DNA of 35,699 nt from Chitinophagales bacterium (GTDB lineage: Bacteria > Bacteroidota > Bacteroidia > Chitinophagales > Chitinophagaceae): assembly GCA_013298665.1 (NCBI GenBank), contig JAAFIK010000051.1, positions 1-35,699 on the forward strand, written 5' to 3'. Of the stretch, positions 25,479 to 33,549 are shown in pieces; within the stretch, counting starts at the first letter, position 1; every line of letters starts with the position of its first letter. A program made the translations under genes and the position numbers. A model generated the notes under the pieces. The model had not been told where the DNA came from. It was given only the letters and a program-made list of their open reading frames with translations, and ran no database searches.

Positions 25479-27056
25479 TCAACCCCTTACTTTGAGCATG
25501 GGGTGTACCTGTTGCAGGGTGCCGTTCTGAAGGCGGGCATAATAAACACCGGCCGCCAGTGAACGGGCATCAAAGCTGATGCTGTATGTACCCGCAGCAT
25601 ATGGCTTGTCGGCCAGTGTGGCAATGCGCCGTCCGGTAGCATCAAAGACCTGTACGAGGGTATGCCCGCCCGTGGTTTTGAAACTGATGGTGGTACTGCT
25701 GACAAAAGGATTGGGATAGTTTTTGATAAGATTGTCGCCAAGGTTATTTGCATTGTCGATCCCGATATTGCAGGCCGTTCCTTTGATGACCGGCAGGTAC
25801 TGGTAGTTTTTGAGCAGTACATTATCGACTTGTTCAGTTGGCAAACAGAACCAATCGCGCATAATGGTGCTGTACACCGACCGGAAATCGTATTGCATGG
25901 GTATATTGTCGATGGCCTGTGTGGCAGTGGGCATAGCGGGATTTTTACCAAGGATGCCCTGCCGCACATAGTCGCCAAACAGGAATACGGGCTGTGCCGC
26001 GCCATGATCGGTACCGAGGCTGCCATTGGATTGTATGCGCCGGCCAAACTCACTGAAAGTCATTCCCAGCACCCGGTTGGATACTTTGAGAAATTTCAGG
26101 TCTTCCATAAAAGCGCTGATGGCTTCAGATACCTGCTTGAGTAGCCCTCCGTGTGCGCCTGCGCTGGTATTACCACCGGTTACCTGCCCGCCATGGGTAT
26201 CAAAACCGCCCATACCTACCATATAGATTTTGGTTTTAAGCCCGCCACCGATCAGCCTCGCTACTGCTTTGAGCTGTGCTGCCAGCGAATTGTTGGCCGG
26301 ATAGCCACTGTACTGCTGGGTTACTTTTTGTGCGGCTGCCCGGATGGCTTCGCTGTATTTATTGGTTTGCCGGGCAACGGAACGCAGATAGGTGATTTCC
26401 CTGCCACTGGGTGTATCGGGTGCGGGATCCTGTATCGCATTGATGAGGTTGTAAAAATCAAGATCGCTTTCGATGGCAAGTGCGGTAAATCCATTGGGGC
26501 TTAAAAAGACCGGCGATAATACCGAGCCGATCTGGAGGGCGAGCGGATCGGGCATATCATCGTTGGGGAAACCAACAGGAAAATTGGGGTACTGGTGACC
26601 AAAGAAACGGCCTGCCCAGCCCGTAGCGAGGTATTCGTTGCTGTCGGCTCCGGTAAGCCAGATGTCCATACTGCGGAAATGCGATCCGTTGGGAGAGGGA
26701 TAACCTACAGACTGTATGGCACAGAGTTTTTCATTGTTGTAGAGTTGCTGTAACCCGGTAAGTGAAGGGTGCAAGCCTGTTTTATCATTATTGCTGAGCC
26801 GGAGTATTTTCGCTTCCGGGATGGCGATATTGGAACGCACCCGATAGTAGTCGCTGTACAGTTCGATGGGGATGATCGTGTTCAACCCGTCATTGCCGCC
26901 GGCGAGCTGGATGAGTACCAGTACGTGGTCGTTATCCACCCCGGTGAGGGAGCGGAGAAAAGCCGAATTGCCCCAGGCCCTGGCAGAAAGCCCGCTGAAT
27001 ATGGAGGGCAGTACAGCACCCTGCAGGGTTTGTTTGACGAATGATCTTCTTTGCAT
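25479..27056 (-). CDS. DUF1501 family protein with T9SS sorting domain (second copy)
   Basis: A 525-residue paralogue of the protein at 21986-23572, with matching motifs in the same order: a twin-arginine-like start MQRRSFVKQTLQG, VLVLIQLAGGNDGLNTIIPI, GSHFRSMDIWL, MVGMGGFDTHGGQ and GMTFSEFGRRIQSNGSLGTDHG. The T9SS type-A C-terminal domain starts near residue 440 (IKNYPNPFVSSTTISFK) and ends with GVYYARLQNG...MLKVRG. It is expected at the cell surface. The gene lies 18 bp after a DUF1800 gene, as in the other operon, and about 30 bp before the CHU_C-type gene. Confidence 0.93.
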   Translation of the reverse strand: MQRRSFVKQTLQGAVLPSIFSGLSARAWGNSAFLRSLTGVDNDHVLVLIQLAGGNDGLNTIIPIELYSDYYRVRSNIAIPEAKILRLSNNDKTGLHPSLTGLQQLYNNEKLCAIQSVGYPSPNGSHFRSMDIWLTGADSNEYLATGWAGRFFGHQYPNFPVGFPNDDMPDPLALQIGSVLSPVFLSPNGFTALAIESDLDFYNLINAIQDPAPDTPSGREITYLRSVARQTNKYSEAIRAAAQKVTQQYSGYPANNSLAAQLKAVARLIGGGLKTKIYMVGMGGFDTHGGQVTGGNTSAGAHGGLLKQVSEAISAFMEDLKFLKVSNRVLGMTFSEFGRRIQSNGSLGTDHGAAQPVFLFGDYVRQGILGKNPAMPTATQAIDNIPMQYDFRSVYSTIMRDWFCLPTEQVDNVLLKNYQYLPVIKGTACNIGIDNANNLGDNLIKNYPNPFVSSTTISFKTTGGHTLVQVFDATGRRIATLADKPYAAGTYSISFDARSLAAGVYYARLQNGTLQQVHPMLKVRG

Positions 27057-27074
27057 ATTTGTTGGGTTACTGTA

Positions 27075-28745
27075 TTAACATAAATGGTATTCCGGCAGGT
27101 TCATGATGTATTTGTACAGCCCCTGCAACCTTGTGAACACTGTATTACGTGCAAGCATATCCGAGGGGTTGCTTTTGTATTGGTTCCAGGCTCCCGTCCA
27201 GTAATAGTCTTCTGTTTGTCCGCTCAGCAGTATCGACCTTTTGATAAAAGTGATGGCGCTGCCGGTAAGCGGATAGCGGAGCAGGATGCCAAGTGCATCT
27301 GCCAGGAGATTGTCGGGATTGCCGGGATCGGGCAAACGCTCGGTGAAAGCAATGGGGTCGATAGCCAGTGTGATGTTGTTGCGCATCAGGCCATCGGCAA
27401 TCATGCGATCGGTAAAGATGGCCCTGCGGCTGTAGGTGGCAGAATTGATCCAGAGTTCATGAAAGGCCGGTTCCTGGTAGTAGGCATACCAACCCGCCAC
27501 TTCGGGTATGGCACCCAGTTCCTGCTGCATGTCTTTGGCTTCAGCCTGCAGCAACTCCCAGGTGGCATACCGCTCTTCTGCTGTGGCAGCGGGAAGTGCT
27601 ATGCTGTACTCATTGATGAGTCCGGCTACATAGTCCAGCGGACTCTTAATAAGACAGGCACTGGAATAGGCCATTTCATAAAAGTGTTTGCTTTTAAGCA
27701 GAGCGGCCATGGTGGTGGTGATGTCGTAGTTGCTGTTGCGGAAAACCTGTGCCATCGGGGCAATGATTTTGGTTTCCACTTCCGCGTCTATCTTATAATA
27801 TACAAAATAGCGGTAGAGTTTGCGGCAGAGGTGCCTGGCTACTTCCGGTTGTGCAAAGATCATCGTGAGCAGGCTGTCTATTTCACCCGCACCCGCTGTA
27901 CCGGCATAACCGGTGATGATGGTATTGGCATAGAAAGCGGAGAACTCCTTGTTGCCCGTATCGTGCTTGCCGGCGTCAAAATAATAATTGAAACCGGTAT
28001 TGCTTACGGTGTGTCCGGTAAGTACACGGGCCGCCTGTTTTACATCGTCTTCTGTGTATTGTGAGGCCTGGCCTTTACCGGCAGTATAGAGCTCCTGGAG
28101 TTCACGCGCATAGTTTTCATTGGGTGAGGTATTGACGTTCGATTCGCCATTGAGGAAGTAAAGCATGGCAGGATCAAGCGTAATGGCTTTTGCCATGGTT
28201 TTAAAATTGCCCAGTGCGTGGGTACGCAGGGTTTGGTAATGGTCGTACCAGAACCGGGCTTTAATTTTATCGGTGGCCGTACCTGTATCTGTGGCGAAAT
28301 GGTTGTGCCAGAATACGGTGAGTTTTTCGTGTACAGACCGGGCCGGGTTGAGCGTTTGACCCAGCCACCAGGTTTTGAAAGAAGCGATCCTTTTTTCATT
28401 GAGTACTTTATCGGCGAGGGCAATGCCTGTATTGATCCAGGTGGCCCAGGGTGCAACACCGCTGGGATCCGTATACCCATCCGTTGCGTAATTGTTCAGG
28501 GGCGGCTCAGCGGGGGCTGGTGCGGGTTGGAGCAATACCGACACAGCCTGCTCCATGGTAAGGGTTTTAAAAAAACTGATATCGGCCGGTTTTGCACCAT
28601 AGAGGCAACGCTTGAGCAGGTGTACAACCTGTGTATCGCCCCAGACGCCGGTGTAGGGATCGAGACCTTCGATCGGGGGCGATGGTGGTACCGGGATGGC
28701 TTCAGGCGGTAATGATTCGCGTTCGTCAAGTATTGAACTACCCAT
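27075..28745 (-). CDS. DUF1800 family protein (second copy)
   Basis: A 556-residue paralogue of the protein at 20224-21948. The start is taken as the ATG at 28745; a TTG two codons upstream is less likely. Shared signatures are VVHLLKRCLYGAKPADISFF, LTVFWHNHFATD, the hallmark ENYARELQELYTAGKG (about residue 209) followed by YTEDDVKQAARVLTGH, HLCRKLYRYFVYYK and EVAGWYAYYQEPAF. The N-terminus is proline-rich (PPEAIPVPPSPPIEG) with no signal peptide. Function unknown. It is the second gene of an operon that starts with a small lipoprotein gene 77 bp upstream. Confidence 0.92.
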   Translation of the reverse strand: MGSSILDERESLPPEAIPVPPSPPIEGLDPYTGVWGDTQVVHLLKRCLYGAKPADISFFKTLTMEQAVSVLLQPAPAPAEPPLNNYATDGYTDPSGVAPWATWINTGIALADKVLNEKRIASFKTWWLGQTLNPARSVHEKLTVFWHNHFATDTGTATDKIKARFWYDHYQTLRTHALGNFKTMAKAITLDPAMLYFLNGESNVNTSPNENYARELQELYTAGKGQASQYTEDDVKQAARVLTGHTVSNTGFNYYFDAGKHDTGNKEFSAFYANTIITGYAGTAGAGEIDSLLTMIFAQPEVARHLCRKLYRYFVYYKIDAEVETKIIAPMAQVFRNSNYDITTTMAALLKSKHFYEMAYSSACLIKSPLDYVAGLINEYSIALPAATAEERYATWELLQAEAKDMQQELGAIPEVAGWYAYYQEPAFHELWINSATYSRRAIFTDRMIADGLMRNNITLAIDPIAFTERLPDPGNPDNLLADALGILLRYPLTGSAITFIKRSILLSGQTEDYYWTGAWNQYKSNPSDMLARNTVFTRLQGLYKYIMNLPEYHLC

Positions 28746-28822
28746 ATACAAATTGTTTTACTGCAAGCAGTGGTATAATAAAAGCGTATTTGCCGGGATC
28801 GGGGGTAAAAGGGATGGTGTAA

Positions 28823-29323
28823 TCAGTCGGTAAAGCGCGTGGTAAAACTGCCCTGCCGGAGCACAAGTGATTTTGTACGCGTGGTATTATAAACGGTGAT
28901 GAAGAACAGCCCTTTTACAAGACCATTATTGCTTTTTTGCAATTGTGTGATGCTGACGGAATCTGTTGTGGCGGCAATACTTGAAAAAGAGGTACCTGCA
29001 GAATCGGTATAGCTGGCAATGATCTCGCTGCTGCGGTAGGTGCGCGCACTGTCGCCGATGATGCGCAGGGTGATGCGGTTGGGTTTGGTAATGGTATCGG
29101 GATATTCGCCGTATATGGTGGTTGAGCGTAATGTGCCAATGCTTTCCCGCCGGCCATTGGTTACAGGGAAGGCAATGGGGCTGGTATCCTGCCGGAACTG
29201 CATACCGGTAATCACCGGCGGTTCAACCGGTGGTAATGCAACAGCATCACTTTTATTACAGGCCACCAGCATCGGCATACAACATACCATTGCCAGGCCA
29301 AATGCACGTATCATCTGCATCAT
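28823..29323 (-). CDS. Small lipoprotein of unknown function
   Basis: A 166-residue protein with a lipoprotein signal peptide (GLAMVCCMPMLVAC, lipid-attached Cys at about residue 22), followed by a short linker rich in Pro and Val. I take the ATG at 29323; ATGs at 29320 and 29314 are also possible, and the frame is open to a TTG at 29350. The mature domain of about 130 residues is beta-rich (FRQDTSPIAFPVTNGRRESI, RITLRIIGDSARTY, GLVKGLFFITVYN) and looks like a single Ig-like or carbohydrate-binding-like fold. No family is recognised. It is the first gene of the operon with the second DUF1800/DUF1501 pair, so it may be an anchoring part of that system. Confidence 0.8.
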   Translation of the reverse strand: MMQMIRAFGLAMVCCMPMLVACNKSDAVALPPVEPPVITGMQFRQDTSPIAFPVTNGRRESIGTLRSTTIYGEYPDTITKPNRITLRIIGDSARTYRSSEIIASYTDSAGTSFSSIAATTDSVSITQLQKSNNGLVKGLFFITVYNTTRTKSLVLRQGSFTTRFTD

Positions 29324-29444
29324 GGTTTTTACAAAAGATGGGTTTGGCAACGTTTAACAAAAGCTGTGCCAGAGGTGGCGGGTGGGGGATAAGTCTTACT
29401 GCAGATAGTTTATGGGTATAGCAGTAACAATTTTACTTTTATCC

Positions 29445-29475
29445 TTTGTCTTACAGAAAATATGTATTACATTGT
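29445..29475 (+). promoter_or_regulatory. Candidate promoter of the Fn3/PPC surface protein gene
   Basis: TTTG (29445-29448), 19 bp, then TACATTGT (29468-29475), which matches the TA and part of the TTTG of the -7 consensus. It lies 35 bp before the ATG at 29511. Confidence 0.45.
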
Positions 29476-29510
29476 AGAGACTTGCGCTTAACTTAAAAAA
29501 ACATATTGTA

Positions 29511-32500
29511 ATGAAAAAGACACTATTTTTCCTTGCCTTTACGGCAACATTCTCCCTATCGGTTTTTGCACAGGATTTCAGGTTGACTAATCCTGAGGTA
29601 CAGCAGGCCACCCTCATACGGGTTACCCCGCCGTTGAAAGATATTCCTGTGGACAATCCCCCGATGGGCCCCAACTACCGGAAGGAGAACCGGGGTGAGC
29701 AAACCAGACCGGTGATCCCGCTTCACCCGGCGATCAACCCGAATGCATTGCCCGCAGGGAAGGATCCTGCCCTGCAGCTCAATTACAACGATGGAACGAA
29801 TGCTGCCAGTCGCACGGCTACGATAGGCAGCCAGTTTGCAGGACTTGGGTTTACCAATGTCAATCCGTCTGACAACAACCTGGCATCCGGCCCTAACCAT
29901 GTAGTACAGATGATTAATAATTCATCAAGTTCATTTGTACGCATCTGGAACAAGGCTGGTGCAGTACTGGTCAACCAGCAATTACTGAGTACCATTACCG
30001 GTGTTACAGGTGGTGGTGACCCGGTTGTACTGTACGACCAGATTGCCGACCGTTGGCTGCTCAGCGAATTTGGCAATGGAACCAACAGGATTTATATAGC
30101 CGTTTCGCAAACGGCAGACCCTGCCGGAGGCTATTTTGTCTATACATTTACCACCCCCCAGTTTCCGGACTATTTCAAACTGGGTACCTGGCCGGGTTCC
30201 TATATCATTACCTCCAATGAAAGTGCCCCTGCGGTATATGCCATTGATCGCACCAGGATGCTGGCGGGTACAGCTACGGCTACCGTACAGCGGTTCACCA
30301 TACCTTCTTTTCCAACCATTGGCTTCCAGGCAGCAGCACCGGTGGACATCAGCGGCAGTGCAGTTCCTCCGGCGGGTTCCCCGGCATTGATCATGCGTAT
30401 GGCGGATGATGCCTGGACAACGGGGATCAGCGACCGGCTCGAAATCTTCTCCTTTAATATTGATTGGGTCAATACTGCCAATACAACGCTCACTGGCCCG
30501 CTATTACTGAATACTGCGGCATTCAGCACCAACCTGTGCGGGTTTACAACACTATCCTGTATCCCGCAGCAGGGGTCTACTGTAAGGCTGGATCCGCTGC
30601 GTGAAGTACTGATGAACAAAGTGTCGTACCGCAACTTTGGTACACACGAAGCGATTGTGTGTAATCATGTGACCAATGTCAATACATCGGCTACGCAGGC
30701 AGGTGTTCGCTGGTATGAACTCCGCAAGTCGGGGGCATCCCCCTGGAGTATTTACCAGCAGGGTACTTATGCGCCCGATGCGCTCAACCGCTGGATGGCG
30801 GGTATCGCCATCAATGCAGACGGGGCTATTGGCCTCGCCTATAATGTATCGGGTACCACGGCATTCCCTTCCATCCGTTTTACCGGGCGTAGGGCCTGCG
30901 ACCCATTGGGTGAAATGCCTGAACCCGAGCAGACCATTATTGCCGGTACGGCTGCCAATTCAAGCAGCCGCTACGGGGATTATAATGCGATGACTGTCGA
31001 TCCTGCCAATGGCTCTTTCTGGTTTACCGGGCAGTATAATACTTCCGGAAACTGGAGTACAAGGGTTGCCAGTTTCAGTATTTCTTCCTGCGCAGTCGTG
31101 GCCTGTACAGCACCCGCCAATCCCACCACATCCAATGCCACCACCAATTCGATACAAGTGGGTTGGACGGCCAGTGGTGCAGCGTCTTACCGTGTGGAGT
31201 ACAAACTGCCGGCAGATGCCAACTGGACATCGGCGGGTACCACAGCGGGGACGTCATTTACCGTTAGCGGACTTGCGGCAAATACATTATATGTTTTTCG
31301 TATAGCCGCTTTGTGTACAGCCGGCGACCAGTTATCCGGCGAAATCAATGGATCAACGTTACCTGTTTGTGAGGCTCCCGGCGGGTTGAACAGCACCGGT
31401 ATTACCAGTAGTGGTGCTACCGTAAGCTGGGCGCCGGTTAGCGGAGCAGTAGAGGTGTACCGGGTAGAGTATAAACCGGCAAGCTCAACACTTTGGGTAA
31501 ATGCGCCTCCTGCAGGCACAACGTCTGTTACCTTTACCGGACTTTTACCTGGTACCGTTTATGACTGGCGGGTAAGAACCATATGCGAATTCAATAGCAG
31601 TGGATACAGTACGGCACAGTTTACCACAACCGCAGCCGTGAGTTGTGTGACTGCATTCGAACCCAATGAAACACAGGCGGCAGCGGCAACAATTGTCACC
31701 AATACCACGTACTCTGCTGCCATCAGTACGGCAACGGATGTGGATTATTACCGGATAGTCACCAGCGGAACAAGCAATTTCAGCATCACGCTCACCAACC
31801 TGCCGGGTGATTATGACGTTTATCTGTACAATGGTTCCGGTACACAGATCGGCAGTTCTACTGCGGGCAGCACAACGAACGAGCTGATTACGCTGAACAA
31901 CCAACCCGCGGGTACTTACTTTATCCGGGTGATCGGGTACAGCGGAGCCAGCAGTACTACCGTTTGTTATAACCTCAGGGCAGGTGCCACAGGGGTTGCC
32001 ACGGGTTGCCAGAGTTCGCTGGACAACAGTACAAATGGTACTACTGCGGGTGCCGCCACGATTCCGTTCAATTCGGGTATTACGGGATTGATCAGTCCCA
32101 CAGCGGATATTGACCATTATAAGTTTGTCATTACAACCGGGGGAACCATTACGGTTACGTTGGGAACACTTCCCGCAGATTTTGACCTTAGACTGCTGAA
32201 CAGTGCAGGCACACAGGTGGCGATTTCGCAGAATGGCAGTACCACGGGTGAAACAATCAGCTACACCGCCGCACCCGGCACTTATTATGCACAGGTGTAT
32301 GGTTATAATGGTGCCAATAGTGCTACGGTCTGTTATACCCTGCGTGTGCAATTGGGTACAGCGCTGCGGCCGGAAGCAGATCCTGTCGTGACGGGTAAGG
32401 GGCTGGTGAAACTCTATCCCAACCCGGTTAGTGACCTGCTGAAAATAAGCGTGCTGGGTGAACCGGGGATCAACAGTATGCTGCAGATCACCAATACTGA

Positions 32501-32636
32501 AGGTAAGGTGGTGATGCGGCAACGTCTGGTCAATAATCCGGCATCGGTAGATGTATCGAAACTGGCGAAGGGCAGCTACTCGGTTTCCGTCAGTAATGCC
32601 GGCAAAGTGGTTACGGCTAAGTTTGTAAAGGAATAA
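29511..32636 (+). CDS. Large T9SS cargo protein with Fn3 and pre-peptidase C-terminal domains
   Basis: A 1041-residue exported protein. The signal peptide is about residues 1-20 (ending SVFAQ). About 60-525 form a beta-rich domain, possibly propeller-like, with short motifs such as GGDPVVLYDQIADRWLLSEF and SRYGDYNAMTVDPANGSFWF. Two fibronectin type III domains follow (about 529-618 and 621-707). Two PPC-like domains come next (about 712-822 and 833-947, each with an aspartate-rich strand, DVDYYRIV and DIDHYKFV). A T9SS type-A sorting domain ends the protein (about 964-1041, VKLYPNPVSDLLKISVL ... KFVKE). No protease triad is seen, although PPC domains usually accompany peptidases. It is a single-gene unit with its own terminator; the ligand is unknown. 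Confidence 0.9.
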   Translation: MKKTLFFLAFTATFSLSVFAQDFRLTNPEVQQATLIRVTPPLKDIPVDNPPMGPNYRKENRGEQTRPVIPLHPAINPNALPAGKDPALQLNYNDGTNAASRTATIGSQFAGLGFTNVNPSDNNLASGPNHVVQMINNSSSSFVRIWNKAGAVLVNQQLLSTITGVTGGGDPVVLYDQIADRWLLSEFGNGTNRIYIAVSQTADPAGGYFVYTFTTPQFPDYFKLGTWPGSYIITSNESAPAVYAIDRTRMLAGTATATVQRFTIPSFPTIGFQAAAPVDISGSAVPPAGSPALIMRMADDAWTTGISDRLEIFSFNIDWVNTANTTLTGPLLLNTAAFSTNLCGFTTLSCIPQQGSTVRLDPLREVLMNKVSYRNFGTHEAIVCNHVTNVNTSATQAGVRWYELRKSGASPWSIYQQGTYAPDALNRWMAGIAINADGAIGLAYNVSGTTAFPSIRFTGRRACDPLGEMPEPEQTIIAGTAANSSSRYGDYNAMTVDPANGSFWFTGQYNTSGNWSTRVASFSISSCAVVACTAPANPTTSNATTNSIQVGWTASGAASYRVEYKLPADANWTSAGTTAGTSFTVSGLAANTLYVFRIAALCTAGDQLSGEINGSTLPVCEAPGGLNSTGITSSGATVSWAPVSGAVEVYRVEYKPASSTLWVNAPPAGTTSVTFTGLLPGTVYDWRVRTICEFNSSGYSTAQFTTTAAVSCVTAFEPNETQAAAATIVTNTTYSAAISTATDVDYYRIVTSGTSNFSITLTNLPGDYDVYLYNGSGTQIGSSTAGSTTNELITLNNQPAGTYFIRVIGYSGASSTTVCYNLRAGATGVATGCQSSLDNSTNGTTAGAATIPFNSGITGLISPTADIDHYKFVITTGGTITVTLGTLPADFDLRLLNSAGTQVAISQNGSTTGETISYTAAPGTYYAQVYGYNGANSATVCYTLRVQLGTALRPEADPVVTGKGLVKLYPNPVSDLLKISVLGEPGINSMLQITNTEGKVVMRQRLVNNPASVDVSKLAKGSYSVSVSNAGKVVTAKFVKE

Positions 32637-32663
32637 GGGAATCGTATTTCTTCCCTCTTTTGT

Positions 32664-32699
32664 GCCAGGCATTTCCCAATGAAATGCCTGGCTTCTTTA
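32664..32699 (+). terminator. Rho-independent terminator after the Fn3/PPC protein gene
   Basis: GCCAGGCATTTC and GAAATGCCTGGC form a perfect 12-bp stem (32664-32675 with 32681-32692) around a 5-nt loop, followed by TTCTTTAT. It starts 27 bp after the stop codon. Confidence 0.85.
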
Positions 32700-33134
32700 T
32701 GCGTGGGTATCGTTGTCATAAAGCAGTTTGGTCGGGTTGCCGTCCTGGGAAATCATGTGCAAAATGACTATTGTACTTCGCTCTTTCGGGACTGTTTTAT
32801 GCTTTTGTCCGGGCCCGGGCTATACACAAAAATTTTATAGTTAAAACATGGGAAAAAGTTGCCGTATACCAGGAAATGTATTAGCTTTATACTTGTAAAA
32901 ACAGCTCAGACCATCAGACACATCAGCCAGGTATCTTCACCAACAATGGCCAGTTAGTTTAACCTTTTCTCCTGATAATTCCTTAGCACATTGCTCAGCG
33001 GGTTTGTAAAGCGGGGTTTATCCTGTTGCAAAGCATATGCGCATGCCAGGTAGTCAACACAGCAAATATGTACATACCATAACCGGTTTTCGTCAGGATG
33101 TCCTGTCCGGATGCCGGAAAATCTTTTACCTGTT

Positions 33135-33187
33135 CAGGCGCAGGTAAATGTTTGGAGGCCTGCGCCTGCCGGTTGCAAACGGCAGGC
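33135..33187 (+). promoter_or_regulatory. Two overlapping, mutually exclusive hairpins upstream of the peptide genes
   Basis: Hairpin 1 pairs CAGGCGCAGG (33135-33144) with CCTGCGCCTG (33159-33168), 10 bp. Hairpin 2 pairs GCCTGCCG (33164-33171) with CGGCAGGC (33180-33187), 8 bp. They share bases 33164-33168, so only one can form fully at a time. This is the geometry of an RNA switch or attenuator. No known riboswitch consensus is recognised, and the region may be double-stranded DNA binding sites instead. Confidence 0.45.
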
Positions 33188-33202
33188 TGCCAAACAGCAA
33201 AA

Positions 33203-33234
33203 GCCTTTACTGCTTAAAAAGAAGGCATTTTTTG
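33203..33234 (+). terminator. Weak terminator-like hairpin just before the first peptide gene
   Basis: GCCTT (33203-33207) pairs with AAGGC (33222-33226) around a 14-nt loop, followed by ATTTTTTG. The stem is only 5 bp, so on its own it would be weak. Together with the competing hairpins upstream it could work as an attenuator 20 bp ahead of the ATG at 33254. Confidence 0.3.
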
Positions 33235-33253
33235 TAACCTTAAAAATGAAAAA

Positions 33254-33481
33254 ATGAGTACAGAAAAAATGAGTCTTGCCGGCATTACCGGTAAGCTGAG
33301 CAGACATGAAATGAAAAACATCATGGCGGGTAGTGGTGGCTGTATCCAGTGCAATGCCAATAGTGGCATGTCCAGTTGCTGGTATACCAACTCCAGCGGG
33401 CCAGGCCTTTGCAGCCGGGTGTATCCGGGGCAATCGGGTACCTATAGCTATGTTGGTTGCAGTGGTTGCACCATGAACTGA
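33254..33481 (+). CDS. Cys-rich natural-product-type precursor peptide 1
   Basis: A 75-residue peptide with a leader/core organisation. The leader (residues 1-26) is MSLAGITGKLSRHEMKNIMAG in its conserved part, ending in a double-glycine-type site (AG at 25-26); a second GG lies at 28-29, directly before the first Cys. The core has six Cys at 30, 33, 42, 53, 69 and 72, giving CxxC-x8-C-x10-C-x15-CxxC and the C-terminal TMN. The leader resembles the GG-leader natural product precursors of Bacteroidota (TIGR04149-like, often radical-SAM associated). That link is inference, because no modification enzyme is in the window. It has a close homologue 68 bp downstream. Disulfides, thioethers or metal binding are all possible fates of the Cys. 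Confidence 0.85.
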   Translation: MSTEKMSLAGITGKLSRHEMKNIMAGSGGCIQCNANSGMSSCWYTNSSGPGLCSRVYPGQSGTYSYVGCSGCTMN

Positions 33482-33549
33482 CCGGGTTGTTACCATGATC
33501 CGTAGCCTGTGGATAATTGTTTATTATTTCTTCACATCAAACTTAAACA

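Larger units (their letters stand above)
32637..33253 (+). other. 617-bp intergenic region before the precursor peptide genes
   Basis: It contains the terminator of the preceding gene (32664-32699) and, at its right end, the hairpin cluster at 33135-33234. Between about 32700 and 33130 I see no gene, no good promoter match and no repeat. One -7-like TATACTTG at 32888-32895 lacks a properly spaced TTG. The long gap suggests that the transcript of the peptide genes has a long leader or that control elements lie here. Confidence 0.55.

Noticed and set aside
27084..28064. 326-codon plus-strand frame opposite the second DUF1800 gene
   Set aside because: It is antisense to conserved DUF1800 motifs, with no start context or domain.
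31545..32672. 375-codon open frame on the minus strand opposite the Fn3/PPC protein
   Set aside because: It is antisense to a clear T9SS cargo gene; its Thr/Cys/Arg-rich translation has no recognisable fold.
32888..32895. TATACTTG as a -7 box for the peptide genes
   Set aside because: The nearest upstream TTG is 26 bp away instead of 19-20, and the site is more than 350 bp from the first peptide start.
33134..33496. Minus-strand frame covering the first peptide gene and its leader
   Set aside because: It is antisense to the conserved precursor pattern, which is supported by the second, homologous gene.
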